This document shows positions 36,464 to 44,616 of a DNA stretch of 50,035 nucleotides, piece by piece. The notes beneath the pieces are model-generated. The model was not told where the DNA came from and did not search any database. It saw only the letters and a program-made list of their open reading frames with translations. Numbering within the stretch: position 1 is the first letter of the stretch; the number at the start of each line of letters is the position of its first letter. The DNA comes from Nitrospiraceae bacterium UBA2166 (lineage in GTDB: Bacteria > Nitrospirota > Nitrospiria > Nitrospirales > UBA2166). The translations under genes and the position numbers were made by a program. The stretch is taken from NCBI GenBank assembly GCA_002328825.1, contig DCWI01000012.1, forward strand, positions 1-50,035. Direction: 5' to 3'.

Positions 36464-36941
36464 CGAATTTTTTGTGACACTTGCTGTCTTAGCCATGTTG
36501 TCTTGGGGCGAGATTAGTGCATCTGCTGAATCCATACCTAGTCGCCTAACTACAGTGGATGTCTATGTTGCTCTTCAGGCCGCTGAAGCCAAAGCCAATC
36601 AAATTGGCGTACCAATGGGCATTACCGTTACGGACGCGCATGGAGATGTTCGAGGATTTATAAAAATGGATGGAACTTTTGTACATGCTCAAGACACTTC
36701 TTTCAGTAAAGCCTATACTGCAGTATCTCTTCGTCAACCAACAGGGACATTGCCACTTGCGGTCGCAAACGAACTTAGAGCTATCACTCAAGGACGGCTT
36801 ACGAACCTCAAGGGAGGGGTTCCTATCACCATTAATGGCATTATTATTGGTGGAGTTGGTGGTGGTGGTGGAGTTGGGAATGAAGATGAAGTCGTCGCGC
36901 AAGCTGGAGCAGAAGCGGTGATGAAAAAAAAGAATAGGTAG
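36456..36941 (+). CDS. GlcG/HbpS-family protein, probably exported
   Basis: A 161-residue protein of the DUF336 (GlcG/HbpS) family. Members bind haem or cobalamin or modulate enzymes, and many roles are unknown. A signal peptide is visible (FFVTLAVLAMLSWGEISASA), followed by the domain: MGITVTDAHGDVRGFIKMDG, SFSKAYTAVSL and GGVPITINGIIIGGVG, then EDEVVAQAGAEAV. The glycine tract in the loop (several consecutive Gly) is longer than usual. The ATG at 36456 with GGGAG upstream is chosen; six codons earlier is another ATG. It overlaps the GroES-like gene and is probably co-translated with it. Confidence 0.82.
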   Translation: MNDEFFVTLAVLAMLSWGEISASAESIPSRLTTVDVYVALQAAEAKANQIGVPMGITVTDAHGDVRGFIKMDGTFVHAQDTSFSKAYTAVSLRQPTGTLPLAVANELRAITQGRLTNLKGGVPITINGIIIGGVGGGGGVGNEDEVVAQAGAEAVMKKKNR

Positions 36942-37065
36942 ATCTATCAGAGACAAGGGAAACGGCCTCCTATTTTCTGCTCCAAACCATTTTTAGAGCA
37001 CTACACGTTTTTTCTCGCCATCGCCCCTGCTTCTTCCATGAAAAACACTACTCTTTGTAGCTAGA

Positions 37066-37965
37066 ATGGCCATCATGGGGAAGTTGATTGAGTGTGTCCC
37101 AAACTTTAGCGAAGGGCGAACCCTCACGACAATTGATACTCTCGCCAACATCATTCAGTCGAACCCAGAACTTTCATTTCTAGACAGGCAAAGCGATGTT
37201 GATCATAACCGCTCCGTCCTCACATTCACTGGCCAACCTAAAGCTGTTGAAAATGCTGCATTCCAATTAGCCAAATCCGCCAAAGAGTTGATTGATATTC
37301 GGAAACACCAAGGAGTACATCCTTGGATCGGAGCAACTGACATCATACCTTTTGTCCCATTACAACCTGCCTCAACGGATGCGTGTATCAAGCTAGCCAA
37401 ATCTCTTGGATCTAGAATTGCTACAGAGTTAGCCATCCCAGTATTCTTATATGGGAAAGCCTCACAAATAAATCATCGAGCGATCGAAGATATTCGGCGA
37501 GGATCCCTTTCAGAATTAACAAACCGCATGCTGCATGATCTGCAGTGGGCACCAGATTTTGGCGCGTTAACCCCTCATCCCACTGCTGGAGTGATGGCGA
37601 TAGGGGTTAGGTCAATTCTAGTAGCCTTCAATGTCAACCTTGCGAGTACTGATCTTGCTGTTGCGAAAGCCATTGCACGAACCATTCGAGCATCAAATGG
37701 TGGTTTCAAACATGTGAAAGCTATTGGAGTCAAATTAGAAAGTAGAGGAATAGTTCAAGTTTCAATGAACCTCACGAATGTCGAAGAAACTCCAATTAGC
37801 CCCGTGTTTAAAGCCATAGAGTTTGAGGCTAAGCGATATGGAGCAACGATTACTGAAAGTGAAATTATTGGTCTTATTCCTGAACAAGCATTTAAAAACA
37901 CGGAAGGTCTCGAATTAAAGCTTAAACATTTCAGAGATGATCAAATACTGGAAAGACGTCTCTAA
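37066..37965 (+). CDS. ftcD: Glutamate formimidoyltransferase-like protein
   Basis: A 299-residue protein of the formiminotransferase family, which moves the formimino group from N-formimino-glutamate to tetrahydrofolate. Seen: KLIECVPNFSEGR at the start, DVDHNRSVLTFTG with conserved His-Asn-Arg, KHQGVHPWIGATDIIPF and FNVNLASTDLAVAKAIA, all typical. There is no cyclodeaminase domain. No histidine-degradation genes are nearby; in such genomes the protein may instead supply one-carbon units to folate, including 5-formyl-THF metabolism. The first ATG or one three codons in may be used; neither has a strong site. It converges on thiE. Confidence 0.9.
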   Translation: MAIMGKLIECVPNFSEGRTLTTIDTLANIIQSNPELSFLDRQSDVDHNRSVLTFTGQPKAVENAAFQLAKSAKELIDIRKHQGVHPWIGATDIIPFVPLQPASTDACIKLAKSLGSRIATELAIPVFLYGKASQINHRAIEDIRRGSLSELTNRMLHDLQWAPDFGALTPHPTAGVMAIGVRSILVAFNVNLASTDLAVAKAIARTIRASNGGFKHVKAIGVKLESRGIVQVSMNLTNVEETPISPVFKAIEFEAKRYGATITESEIIGLIPEQAFKNTEGLELKLKHFRDDQILERRL

Positions 37966-37989
37966 GCACAGATCTCCTGATCGCTATCC

Positions 37990-38667
37990 CTATTTTGAAA
38001 CGGCAACCCTTCCACTCTCTTGAGTTTGCCACTCTAGAATAAACCTCTGCACTGCTACTCCAACATCAGGCGCACGCAATATCGCAGATAGCACTGCAAT
38101 ACCACTCAGTCCAGCTGATCGAAGTTCTGCAATGCGCGTTAGGTTAATTCCTCCAATTCCAAAGATCGGAATGGAAACCAGAGAACTCAGTGTTTGCGTT
38201 GCATTAGGACCTAATGGCATATGTCCAATGTCCTTAGTCTTGGTGTGATATATCGGACCAAATCCAATATAATTAGCTCCACCTTTTTCTGCTTTAACGG
38301 CCTGTTCAATCGAATGGGTTGAAATTCCAATGATACGATTCGTGCCAAGTATATTTCTGGCGTCGGCTAGGGGAATATCATCTTGTCCGAGGTGCACACC
38401 GTCGGCATCGACGGCAAGGGCAATGTCGCTGAAATCGTTAATGATAAACGTGGCACCTCTCTGGGCTGTTAGTGCCCGAAGCTCCATTGCAACACGATAG
38501 ATTTCATTTTTTGGCAAATATTTTTCTCGATATTGAAAAAGACGGGCACCTTTATCGAGCGCACTCCTTACGATATTGGATAAAGGCCTTTCTCCAGCAA
38601 CTTTGCGGTCAAGAATGATGTAGAGACCATCGATACATCGATGAATGTTTTGAAATTTTGGTTTCAT
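37990..38667 (-). CDS. thiE: Thiamine-phosphate synthase
   Basis: Joins HMP-pyrophosphate and thiazole phosphate to thiamine phosphate. The 225-residue TIM-barrel protein shows QYREKYLPKNE, FIINDFSDIALAVDADGVHLGQDDIP, YIGFGPIYHTKTK (phosphate and diphosphate binding) and IFGIGGINLTRI. The ATG at 38665-38667 is preferred because the 23 residues before it are not family-like. Thiamine pyrophosphate is the cofactor of 2-oxoglutarate and pyruvate ferredoxin oxidoreductases of the rTCA cycle, but no further thi genes occur here. Confidence 0.94.
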   Translation of the reverse strand: MKPKFQNIHRCIDGLYIILDRKVAGERPLSNIVRSALDKGARLFQYREKYLPKNEIYRVAMELRALTAQRGATFIINDFSDIALAVDADGVHLGQDDIPLADARNILGTNRIIGISTHSIEQAVKAEKGGANYIGFGPIYHTKTKDIGHMPLGPNATQTLSSLVSIPIFGIGGINLTRIAELRSAGLSGIAVLSAILRAPDVGVAVQRFILEWQTQESGRVAVSK

Positions 38668-38828
38668 ATAATAGGTTATGTAAACCTTACATTTACAAGA
38701 CCTTATCTGATCACCTGTACCTTGCTCGTCAGCCACATATTAGCTTGATAACAAGATGCTCATTTTTCATGCCTTCCCAAGCAACTGCCTCAAGCACCAA
38801 AAATCTGACACTGTATTTTGTATGATCG

Positions 38829-40175
38829 CTACGACGTTGTTGAGACAAAGCGGTCAAGAAATTTAGTGGAGAGGCGTCCCTGCTGAAAATCGGGGTCTTG
38901 GAATACCCGTTTGTGGAGAGGGATGGTCGTTTTAATTCCTTCAACGACAAATTCATCAAGAGCGCACTGCATTTTTGTGATAGCCTCTTCGCGTGAATCT
39001 CCATGAACAATGAGTTTAGCAACTAATGAATCGTAGTAGGGAAGAACTATGGACTCGGCATCAACACCACTATCAACACGTACTCCAAAACCGCCTGGTT
39101 GATGCCACTGTTTTATCTTCCCGGGACTCGGAACGAATTTTTCTGGACATTCTGCGGCAATTCGGCATTCAAAACTGTGGCCACGCACTTCAATGTCTTC
39201 TTGTCGATATCCTAATGCCAACCCGGCAGCAATTTTGATCTGTTCCTTGACAATATCAACTCCCGTAACCATTTCGGTAATCGGATGCTCAACCTGGATA
39301 CGAGGATTTAATTCCATGAAATAAAAATTCTTATCTTGATCAAGCAAAAATTCAATAGTACCGGCATTAAGATAACCAACCGCTTGAACCGCAAGAGTTG
39401 CGAGGCGACCAAGTTCCTTTCTCATCTTTTTACTCACTGCAGGGGAAGGCGTTTCCTCAATGAGCTTCTGGTATTTTCTCTGAATTGAGCACTCGCGTTC
39501 GCCAAAGAAGGTAGTATTCCCCTCACGATCCACAAGGATTTGCACTTCGATGTGCCGAGGCTCAGCAATGTAACGCTCAATATAAACCCCTTCGCGTCCA
39601 TTGATCACCACACCCTCGTGTTGCGCTGCTGCAAAAGATTTTTTCAGTTCAGACGGACTATGGACCACACGAAGTCCTCTCCCTCCTCCCCCTGAGCAGG
39701 CTTTAATGATGATGGGATACCCTATTTTATTTGCAATTTCTTGCGCGATAGATTCGTCTGCGACCTCACCATCACTGCCTGGAACAACTGGAATACCGTT
39801 TGATTTCATCGCAGCACGTGTTTTTGCTTTATCTCCCAGCGTAGTCAGATTTGCTGCGGTTGGGCCGATAAAAGTTAGTCCGATAGACTCACACATTTCC
39901 ACAAAGTGTCCATCCTCGGCTAAGAATCCATAGCCTGGATGAAGCGCATCAGCACCAGTAACATCGGCAGCACTGATCACGTTCGGAATATTACGATAGC
40001 TCTGCATTGCTTCTGCAGGCCCAATACAAATGGCTTCATCCGCAAGACGTGTGTGTAGGGCATTGGCATCTGCTTTGGAATAAACTGCCACTGTACTGAT
40101 CTTAAGCTCTTTACACGCGCGTATTATTCGAAGAGCAATTTCGCCACGATTGGCAACTAAGATTTTCCTAAACAT
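38829..40175 (-). CDS. accC: Acetyl-CoA carboxylase biotin carboxylase subunit
   Basis: Carboxylates the biotin on AccB with bicarbonate and ATP, the first half-reaction of fatty-acid synthesis. The 448-residue ATP-grasp enzyme begins MFRKILVANRGEIALRI, and has KACSGGGGRGLRVV (glycine-rich ATP loop), YIERYIAEPRHIEVQI, FMELNPRIQVEHPITEMVTG (catalytic Glu/Arg/His) and FECRIAAE. The ATG at 40173-40175 has AAAGG upstream; an in-frame codon seven residues earlier is not conserved. It follows accB across a gap of about 220 bases. Confidence 0.97.
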   Translation of the reverse strand: MFRKILVANRGEIALRIIRACKELKISTVAVYSKADANALHTRLADEAICIGPAEAMQSYRNIPNVISAADVTGADALHPGYGFLAEDGHFVEMCESIGLTFIGPTAANLTTLGDKAKTRAAMKSNGIPVVPGSDGEVADESIAQEIANKIGYPIIIKACSGGGGRGLRVVHSPSELKKSFAAAQHEGVVINGREGVYIERYIAEPRHIEVQILVDREGNTTFFGERECSIQRKYQKLIEETPSPAVSKKMRKELGRLATLAVQAVGYLNAGTIEFLLDQDKNFYFMELNPRIQVEHPITEMVTGVDIVKEQIKIAAGLALGYRQEDIEVRGHSFECRIAAECPEKFVPSPGKIKQWHQPGGFGVRVDSGVDAESIVLPYYDSLVAKLIVHGDSREEAITKMQCALDEFVVEGIKTTIPLHKRVFQDPDFQQGRLSTKFLDRFVSTTS

Positions 40176-40396
40176 GGGATATGCCTTTTGCTCCAAATAA
40201 ATAAAGGCCTTGCATCGTAGAGATAATTACCCAGACATTTGAGTTGACGACAAGAGCAGGTAAACCCATTCACCAAAACCTAATACGCTGTTCCTGACTC
40301 TCCGCGTGTGGTTATTGCCCAATGGATCTAGTTTGATTTTTCCTTCTTCAGGCTCAATACCTGAACAGGCACCCATAGAAGAGAAGGATGTCGCAG

Positions 40397-40924
40397 TTAC
40401 CCTTGTGGCCGAACAAGGACTAGAGACTCACCATATTCAACTGGGGTTCCATTCTCGACCAGAACTGAGACTACCGTTCCATCAACATCAGACTCAATCT
40501 CATTCATCAGTTTCATAGCCTCAATCAGTCCAAGAACCTGCCCCTTACGTACCATGTCACCTTCTTCAACATATGGCTTGGCATCTGCTGCCGATGCTCG
40601 ATAGAAGGTCCCAACAAGCGGGGCAGTAATTGGAAGAAGACTAGAATCGGATCGAGGCTGATCAACAGCCGTTTTCTCTTTTGGCGTAGAGGATCGCTCA
40701 AATTCGAATGATTGCGTGCGCTGAGCGCCACTTTCACTCTGCTTCCCAAGTTTCACCCGAGTCCCCGCCTGCTCAATTTCAAGCTCGTCAATGTCTTTAC
40801 GCTGAAACAGGTCAATGAGTTTCTCAAGTTCAACTATATCGAATGACACACTCCCCCCTGCCTTTTTCAGACGTGCAGGCGTGCTTTTTCCAGAGTTAGG
40901 TTTTTTACCTGACTCGTTCGACAT
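40397..40924 (-). CDS. accB: Biotin carboxyl carrier protein of acetyl-CoA carboxylase
   Basis: The biotinylated shuttle between AccC and the carboxyltransferase. The 175-residue protein has a basic N-terminus, an AccB helical segment (IVELEKLIDLFQRKDIDELEIEQ), a Ser/Pro/Lys linker and the lipoyl/biotinyl domain with the biotin-accepting Lys in GLIEAMKLMNEIESD. The thumb motif of AccB (VGTFYRASAADAKPYVEEGD) is present. The ATG at 40922-40924 overlaps the end of efp by about 20 bases. The order aroQ-efp-accB-accC is a widely conserved arrangement. Confidence 0.97.
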   Translation of the reverse strand: MSNESGKKPNSGKSTPARLKKAGGSVSFDIVELEKLIDLFQRKDIDELEIEQAGTRVKLGKQSESGAQRTQSFEFERSSTPKEKTAVDQPRSDSSLLPITAPLVGTFYRASAADAKPYVEEGDMVRKGQVLGLIEAMKLMNEIESDVDGTVVSVLVENGTPVEYGESLVLVRPQG

Positions 40925-41471
40925 AGGCTCGAGTTCTTGTATCAACTACAATGATAGTTCCAGTTTCCAGATAAAGTGGGACTTTTACCACCGCTCCGGT
41001 TTCGGTGGTAGCATTTTTTGTTCCACCTGATGCAGTATCACCACGAACACCAGGATCTGTTTCGATCACCTCGACTTCGATAAAATTTGGCAACGTAACG
41101 GAAATAGGTTGGCCTTTATAGAAAAGAACTTTGACCATCATATTGTCTTTGAGCATATCCGCACTGTTCCCGACATGCTGGGAGGTGAAGAATTGCTGTT
41201 CAAAGGTTTCAGTATCCATGAAATGCCACTCATTCGCAGCGGAGTCACAATAGAGAAATTGCATGTCACGCTCTTTGCAATCAGGCTCTTCCAACTTCTC
41301 CCCAGCTCGAAAAGTCTTATCAATCACGTTTCCAGACTTCAATTTCCGCAACTTCGTTCGCACAAAGGCACCGCCTTTGCCGGGCTTGACATGTTGAAAT
41401 TCGAGAATTTCCATGGGCTCCCCATCGAGTTCGACCATGGCTCCACCACGAAACTCTGCAGTTGATATCAT
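40905..41471 (-). CDS. efp: Translation elongation factor P
   Basis: EF-P relieves ribosome stalling at polyproline stretches. The 188-residue protein has three beta-barrel domains and the modified-loop lysine at residue 32 in KPGKGGAF, corresponding to Lys34 of Escherichia coli. The lysine tip argues for post-translational modification (EpmAB type or other) or unmodified use; no modification gene is nearby. The final barrel contains ETGAVVKVPLYLETGTIIVVDTRT-type sequence. The ATG overlaps the aroQ stop (ATGA). Confidence 0.97.
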   Translation of the reverse strand: MISTAEFRGGAMVELDGEPMEILEFQHVKPGKGGAFVRTKLRKLKSGNVIDKTFRAGEKLEEPDCKERDMQFLYCDSAANEWHFMDTETFEQQFFTSQHVGNSADMLKDNMMVKVLFYKGQPISVTLPNFIEVEVIETDPGVRGDTASGGTKNATTETGAVVKVPLYLETGTIIVVDTRTRAYVERVR

Positions 41472-41917
41472 TCGGTTCCTTTTTCTTTTAACTTCTGCAC
41501 TGCCGCGCGTATTCCAAGACAGTAACTGTATGCGCCAAATCCTGAGATTTGCCCAACTGTCACAGCCGCTGTATACGACCGATGTCTAAACTCCTCTCTT
41601 GCGTAAATATTTGAGAGATGAACTTCAATTGTTGGAGTATTAACAGCAGCAATTGCATCACGGATTGCAATACTCGTATGGGTAAATGCTCCTGGGTTCA
41701 ACACGATGGCATCATAGTGTGAGGGAGTTTCTTGAATCCATTTGATCAAATCAGCCTCAGAATTTGATTGTCGTGCTGTAACCTTTGCACCCTCAGATTG
41801 CCCCCATTCAACAAGTTTGCGATCCAATTCACCAAGGGAGCCTGTTCCATAGATTAAAGTCTCTCTGGATCCGAGGAGATTAAGGTTGGGACCGTGCAGA
41901 ACTAAAAGCCGGTACAT
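41468..41917 (-). CDS. aroQ: Type II 3-dehydroquinate dehydratase
   Basis: Third step of the shikimate pathway. The roughly 149-residue dodecameric enzyme shows LVLHGPNLNLLGSRE, the flexible lid with catalytic Arg and Tyr (RETLIYG), NPGAFTHTSIAIRDAI and the HLSNIYAREEFRHRSY segment with the catalytic His and following Arg. The ATG at 41915-41917 is used; another lies two codons upstream. It is the first gene of the aroQ-efp-accB-accC run and is divergent from the polyprenyl synthetase gene. Confidence 0.96.
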   Translation of the reverse strand: MYRLLVLHGPNLNLLGSRETLIYGTGSLGELDRKLVEWGQSEGAKVTARQSNSEADLIKWIQETPSHYDAIVLNPGAFTHTSIAIRDAIAAVNTPTIEVHLSNIYAREEFRHRSYTAAVTVGQISGFGAYSYCLGIRAAVQKLKEKGTE

Positions 41918-42008
41918 ATACACTCACATGAACTCATGCGTCACATCATAATAGATTCCTTGCTAAAAGAATAGCCTTGCATAGCAATATGTTACGCTAC
42001 TTCACTCG

Positions 42009-42038
42009 TTGACCTAACAGAAAATGCTTTGATAGAAT
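42009..42038 (+). promoter_or_regulatory. Likely sigma-70 promoter of the polyprenyl synthetase gene
   Basis: TTGACC (42009-42014), an 18-base spacer and TAGAAT (42033-42038) lie 35 bases before the ATG at 42074, in the divergent gap with aroQ. AAGGGGA precedes the ATG. It is one of the best consensus matches in the window. Confidence 0.6.
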
Positions 42039-42073
42039 CGCTTTGCTTGCAAACATACAAAGGGGACAACGTA

Positions 42074-42958
42074 ATGGACGGTGCGGAGTTTCTCTCTGCT
42101 CAGCGAGAAAAAATTGACCGGTTTCTCGATACAACTCTCCCACCTCCGGACAATACTCTCCATGAAGCTATGCGATATAGCCTATTTGCAGGAGGGAAGC
42201 GTTTACGCCCTGGCCTTGCTATCGCTGCGCACGAAGCCGTCGAGGGTACATCTCCAGACATCATACGTGTTGCCTCGACCCTCGAACTAATTCATACCTA
42301 TTCTCTAATCCACGATGATTTACCGGCCATGGATGACGATGATTATCGTCGGGGAAAGCCCTCAAGCCACAAAGCATTTGGTGAAGCAATCGCAATCTTG
42401 ACGGGTGATGCTCTGTTGACGTTGGCCTTTGAAATAGCAAGTCAATCAAGAGCATTAGCAAACGATAACAGCGAAAAAACAAGTCTTCACATAATCAATG
42501 AACTTGCCAAAGGCTCTGGAAGTTTCGGAATGGTTGGAGGCCAAGCAATTGATATTGAATCAGAAGGTATAACGATTGATGCTAAACAACTTGAGCATAT
42601 CCACAAACATAAAACAGGGAAGCTCTTCTGTGCAGCGGTACGCATTGGTGCCCTTATGGGTGGAGCAACAGCAGTCCAGTTGGATTTGCTCACGAGATAC
42701 AGTGAGAACATTGGTCTCGCATTTCAAATCAATGACGATATTTTGAATGTCGTTGGAGCACGCACAGAGCTTGGAAAAGCAATCAATAGCGATGCAGCAA
42801 GAGGGAAGCCCACCTATCCCGTTTTTTTCGGCGTTGACTCATCTCGAAATCAGGTTGAGGAACTCACCAAACAAGCGATTCAATATCTTGAGCCATTCGG
42901 CCTCCCTGCCAACTCGTTAAGAGCAATCGCCACCTTTCAACTCAGCCGCACCTCATAA
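42074..42958 (+). CDS. ispA: Short-chain polyprenyl (farnesyl/geranylgeranyl) diphosphate synthase
   Basis: Builds farnesyl or geranylgeranyl diphosphate from IPP and DMAPP for quinones and undecaprenyl lipids. The 294-residue protein has GGKRLRPGLAIAAHE, the first aspartate-rich motif in DDLPAMDDDDYRRG, and GQAIDIESEG. The second motif reads FQINDDILNV, so the last Asp of the usual DDxxD is Asn; the two leading Asp that bind Mg are intact. FPP versus GGPP product cannot be told with confidence. It is followed by a gap of about 415 bases. Confidence 0.92.
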   Translation: MDGAEFLSAQREKIDRFLDTTLPPPDNTLHEAMRYSLFAGGKRLRPGLAIAAHEAVEGTSPDIIRVASTLELIHTYSLIHDDLPAMDDDDYRRGKPSSHKAFGEAIAILTGDALLTLAFEIASQSRALANDNSEKTSLHIINELAKGSGSFGMVGGQAIDIESEGITIDAKQLEHIHKHKTGKLFCAAVRIGALMGGATAVQLDLLTRYSENIGLAFQINDDILNVVGARTELGKAINSDAARGKPTYPVFFGVDSSRNQVEELTKQAIQYLEPFGLPANSLRAIATFQLSRTS

Positions 42959-43374
42959 TTACCCAAAAGCAGTCGTTGCCATTCGAGTTAGCTAAAGAAC
43001 TTGTTACGAAACCAGACACTTCGGCTTTTGTATTGCGCAACAGGCCTACTCCTTATCCTGAAATTTAAACTGGTAGAGCCTTCTAGATCAGGAAATTCGT
43101 ACTCAGAATTGAAGAAATTATTATTTACGTTCCCCTTATATCCATACTTCAAAATTGGATACCTCTCACTAAAACAACTAAGTACTACATGATGTATGTT
43201 CATTAATAACAAGCACAACATAAAGACGTTATTTCAATATCATTGCATGGCTCAGCGTGAATAATTTCAGTTGGGCCCAATGACTCACTTCTCTGGGTCT
43301 TGAGGTCATGCGGCAATTTGGGTATCGTATATATCCTGTTTTTTCCATGGGTTTATCAACACGAGGGAGCTGGG
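42959..43374. other. AT-rich 416-base gap before aclB
   Basis: No gene is seen. TTGAGG (43300-43305), a 17-base spacer and TATCGT (43323-43328) make a modest promoter candidate 47 bases before the aclB start. TACATGATGTA (43188-43198) is a short palindrome. Short open frames in the gap have no recognisable features. Confidence 0.4.
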
Positions 43375-44616
43375 ATGGCAAAAGTTTTAGAAGGACATGG
43401 AATGAGAATTCTCCAGAAATGGAATATCGCCGTACCACGAAACATTGTGGTGACTTCCGTGCAAGATCTTGACCGAAGTGTTTCTGAAAATCCATGGCTG
43501 AAAAACACGCAGCTCGTTGCGAAGGCCCATGAAGCGCTAGGCTCACGTTTCAAACTTGGATTAGTCAGAGTCAAGCTCAACTTCACACAAACACGAAGTG
43601 CTGTGAAGAGCATGATTGGCCACCAGATTGGTGGATTGACTGTCAGAGAAGTCATTGTCTCGGAGATGATCCCACATTCTCAAGAATATTATGTGGCAAT
43701 CCAAGCAACGCGCAAAGGCGCAGATATTTTGCTTGCAACTTGCGGAGGGATCGACGTCGAGGAAAACTGGAATCGAGTGAAATCTCTTTCGGTAGAAGTA
43801 GGAGATACACCTTCTAGAACCTCTTTGCAAACTCTGGCAAGAAAAACGGGATTTCCGGGTAATCTTACCGGAAAAATTGCCGATTTTGCTGGAAAGTTGT
43901 TTGCCGCATATGACAAAGAAGATGCGCAATATTTAGAAGTCAACCCGTTGGTTCAGCGGAGTTTCGATGGAACATTGGTTGCACTTGATGTAGTGACATT
44001 GCTTGATGCCGATGCAAAGTATCGACATCCCGATTGGACATTTCCCTTTGCGGCTGAGTTTGGTCGTGCCTATACTAATAGCGAAAAAGAGCTGATGGAA
44101 ATTGACGCCAAAGTGAAAGGCTCGATCAAGTTCATTGAAATCCCAGGTGGTGACACCGCCATGCTTCCGGCTGGAGGGGGAGCCAGCGTGTATTACTGTG
44201 ACGCAGTTGTTGCACGAGGAGGTAAGCTCGCCAACTACACAGAGTATTCAGGCGATCCACCCGATTGGGCAGTAGAAGCTTTGACCGAGAAAGTTTGCGA
44301 TCTTCCAGGGATTAAGCGTGTGATTGTTGGCGGAGCAATTGCTAATTTCACAGATGTCAAAAAAACATTTGGCGGCATTATTGCAGGCTTTCGGAAGGCA
44401 AAAGCTAAAGGAAAGATGGGCAAGGTACATATTTGGGTTCGCCGCGGTGGACCGAGAGAAAAAGAAGGGCTTGCAGCGATGCGCGAGTTGGCAAAAGAAG
44501 GATTTAAAATCAATGTGTTCGATCGGACAACGCCATTAACCGATATAGTCGACCTGTCGCTTGGGAAGGAACCTGCCACGAACGCCAAGGGATCAAAGAA
44601 AGTGGTGGCCAAATGA
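43375..44616 (+). CDS. aclB: ATP-citrate lyase small subunit (ATP-grasp)
   Basis: AclB binds citrate and ATP; with AclA it cleaves citrate to acetyl-CoA and oxaloacetate, the key reaction of the reductive TCA cycle. The 413-residue protein resembles the SucC-like part of animal ACLY: an ATP-grasp domain (LVAKAHEALGSRFKLGLV, VREVIVSEMIPHSQEYYVAIQ, YLEVNPLVQRS) and a CoA-ligase domain (LPAGGGASVYYCDAVVARG, VIVGGAIANFTDVKKTF). The ATG at 43375 has GAGGGAG upstream; a longer frame of 25 residues is not family-like. Its stop overlaps aclA (ATGA). Its presence is the main metabolic marker of the window. Confidence 0.97.
   Translation: MAKVLEGHGMRILQKWNIAVPRNIVVTSVQDLDRSVSENPWLKNTQLVAKAHEALGSRFKLGLVRVKLNFTQTRSAVKSMIGHQIGGLTVREVIVSEMIPHSQEYYVAIQATRKGADILLATCGGIDVEENWNRVKSLSVEVGDTPSRTSLQTLARKTGFPGNLTGKIADFAGKLFAAYDKEDAQYLEVNPLVQRSFDGTLVALDVVTLLDADAKYRHPDWTFPFAAEFGRAYTNSEKELMEIDAKVKGSIKFIEIPGGDTAMLPAGGGASVYYCDAVVARGGKLANYTEYSGDPPDWAVEALTEKVCDLPGIKRVIVGGAIANFTDVKKTFGGIIAGFRKAKAKGKMGKVHIWVRRGGPREKEGLAAMRELAKEGFKINVFDRTTPLTDIVDLSLGKEPATNAKGSKKVVAK

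Noticed and set aside
38729..39022. Minus-strand open frame of 97 codons at the end of accC
   Set aside because: It is out of frame with accC over most of its length and its tail has no recognisable similarity; only the short shared motif near 38800 is kept as an observation.
43001..43192. Small open frame of 63 codons upstream of aclB
   Set aside because: AT-rich gap sequence with no start signal or family pattern; read as chance.
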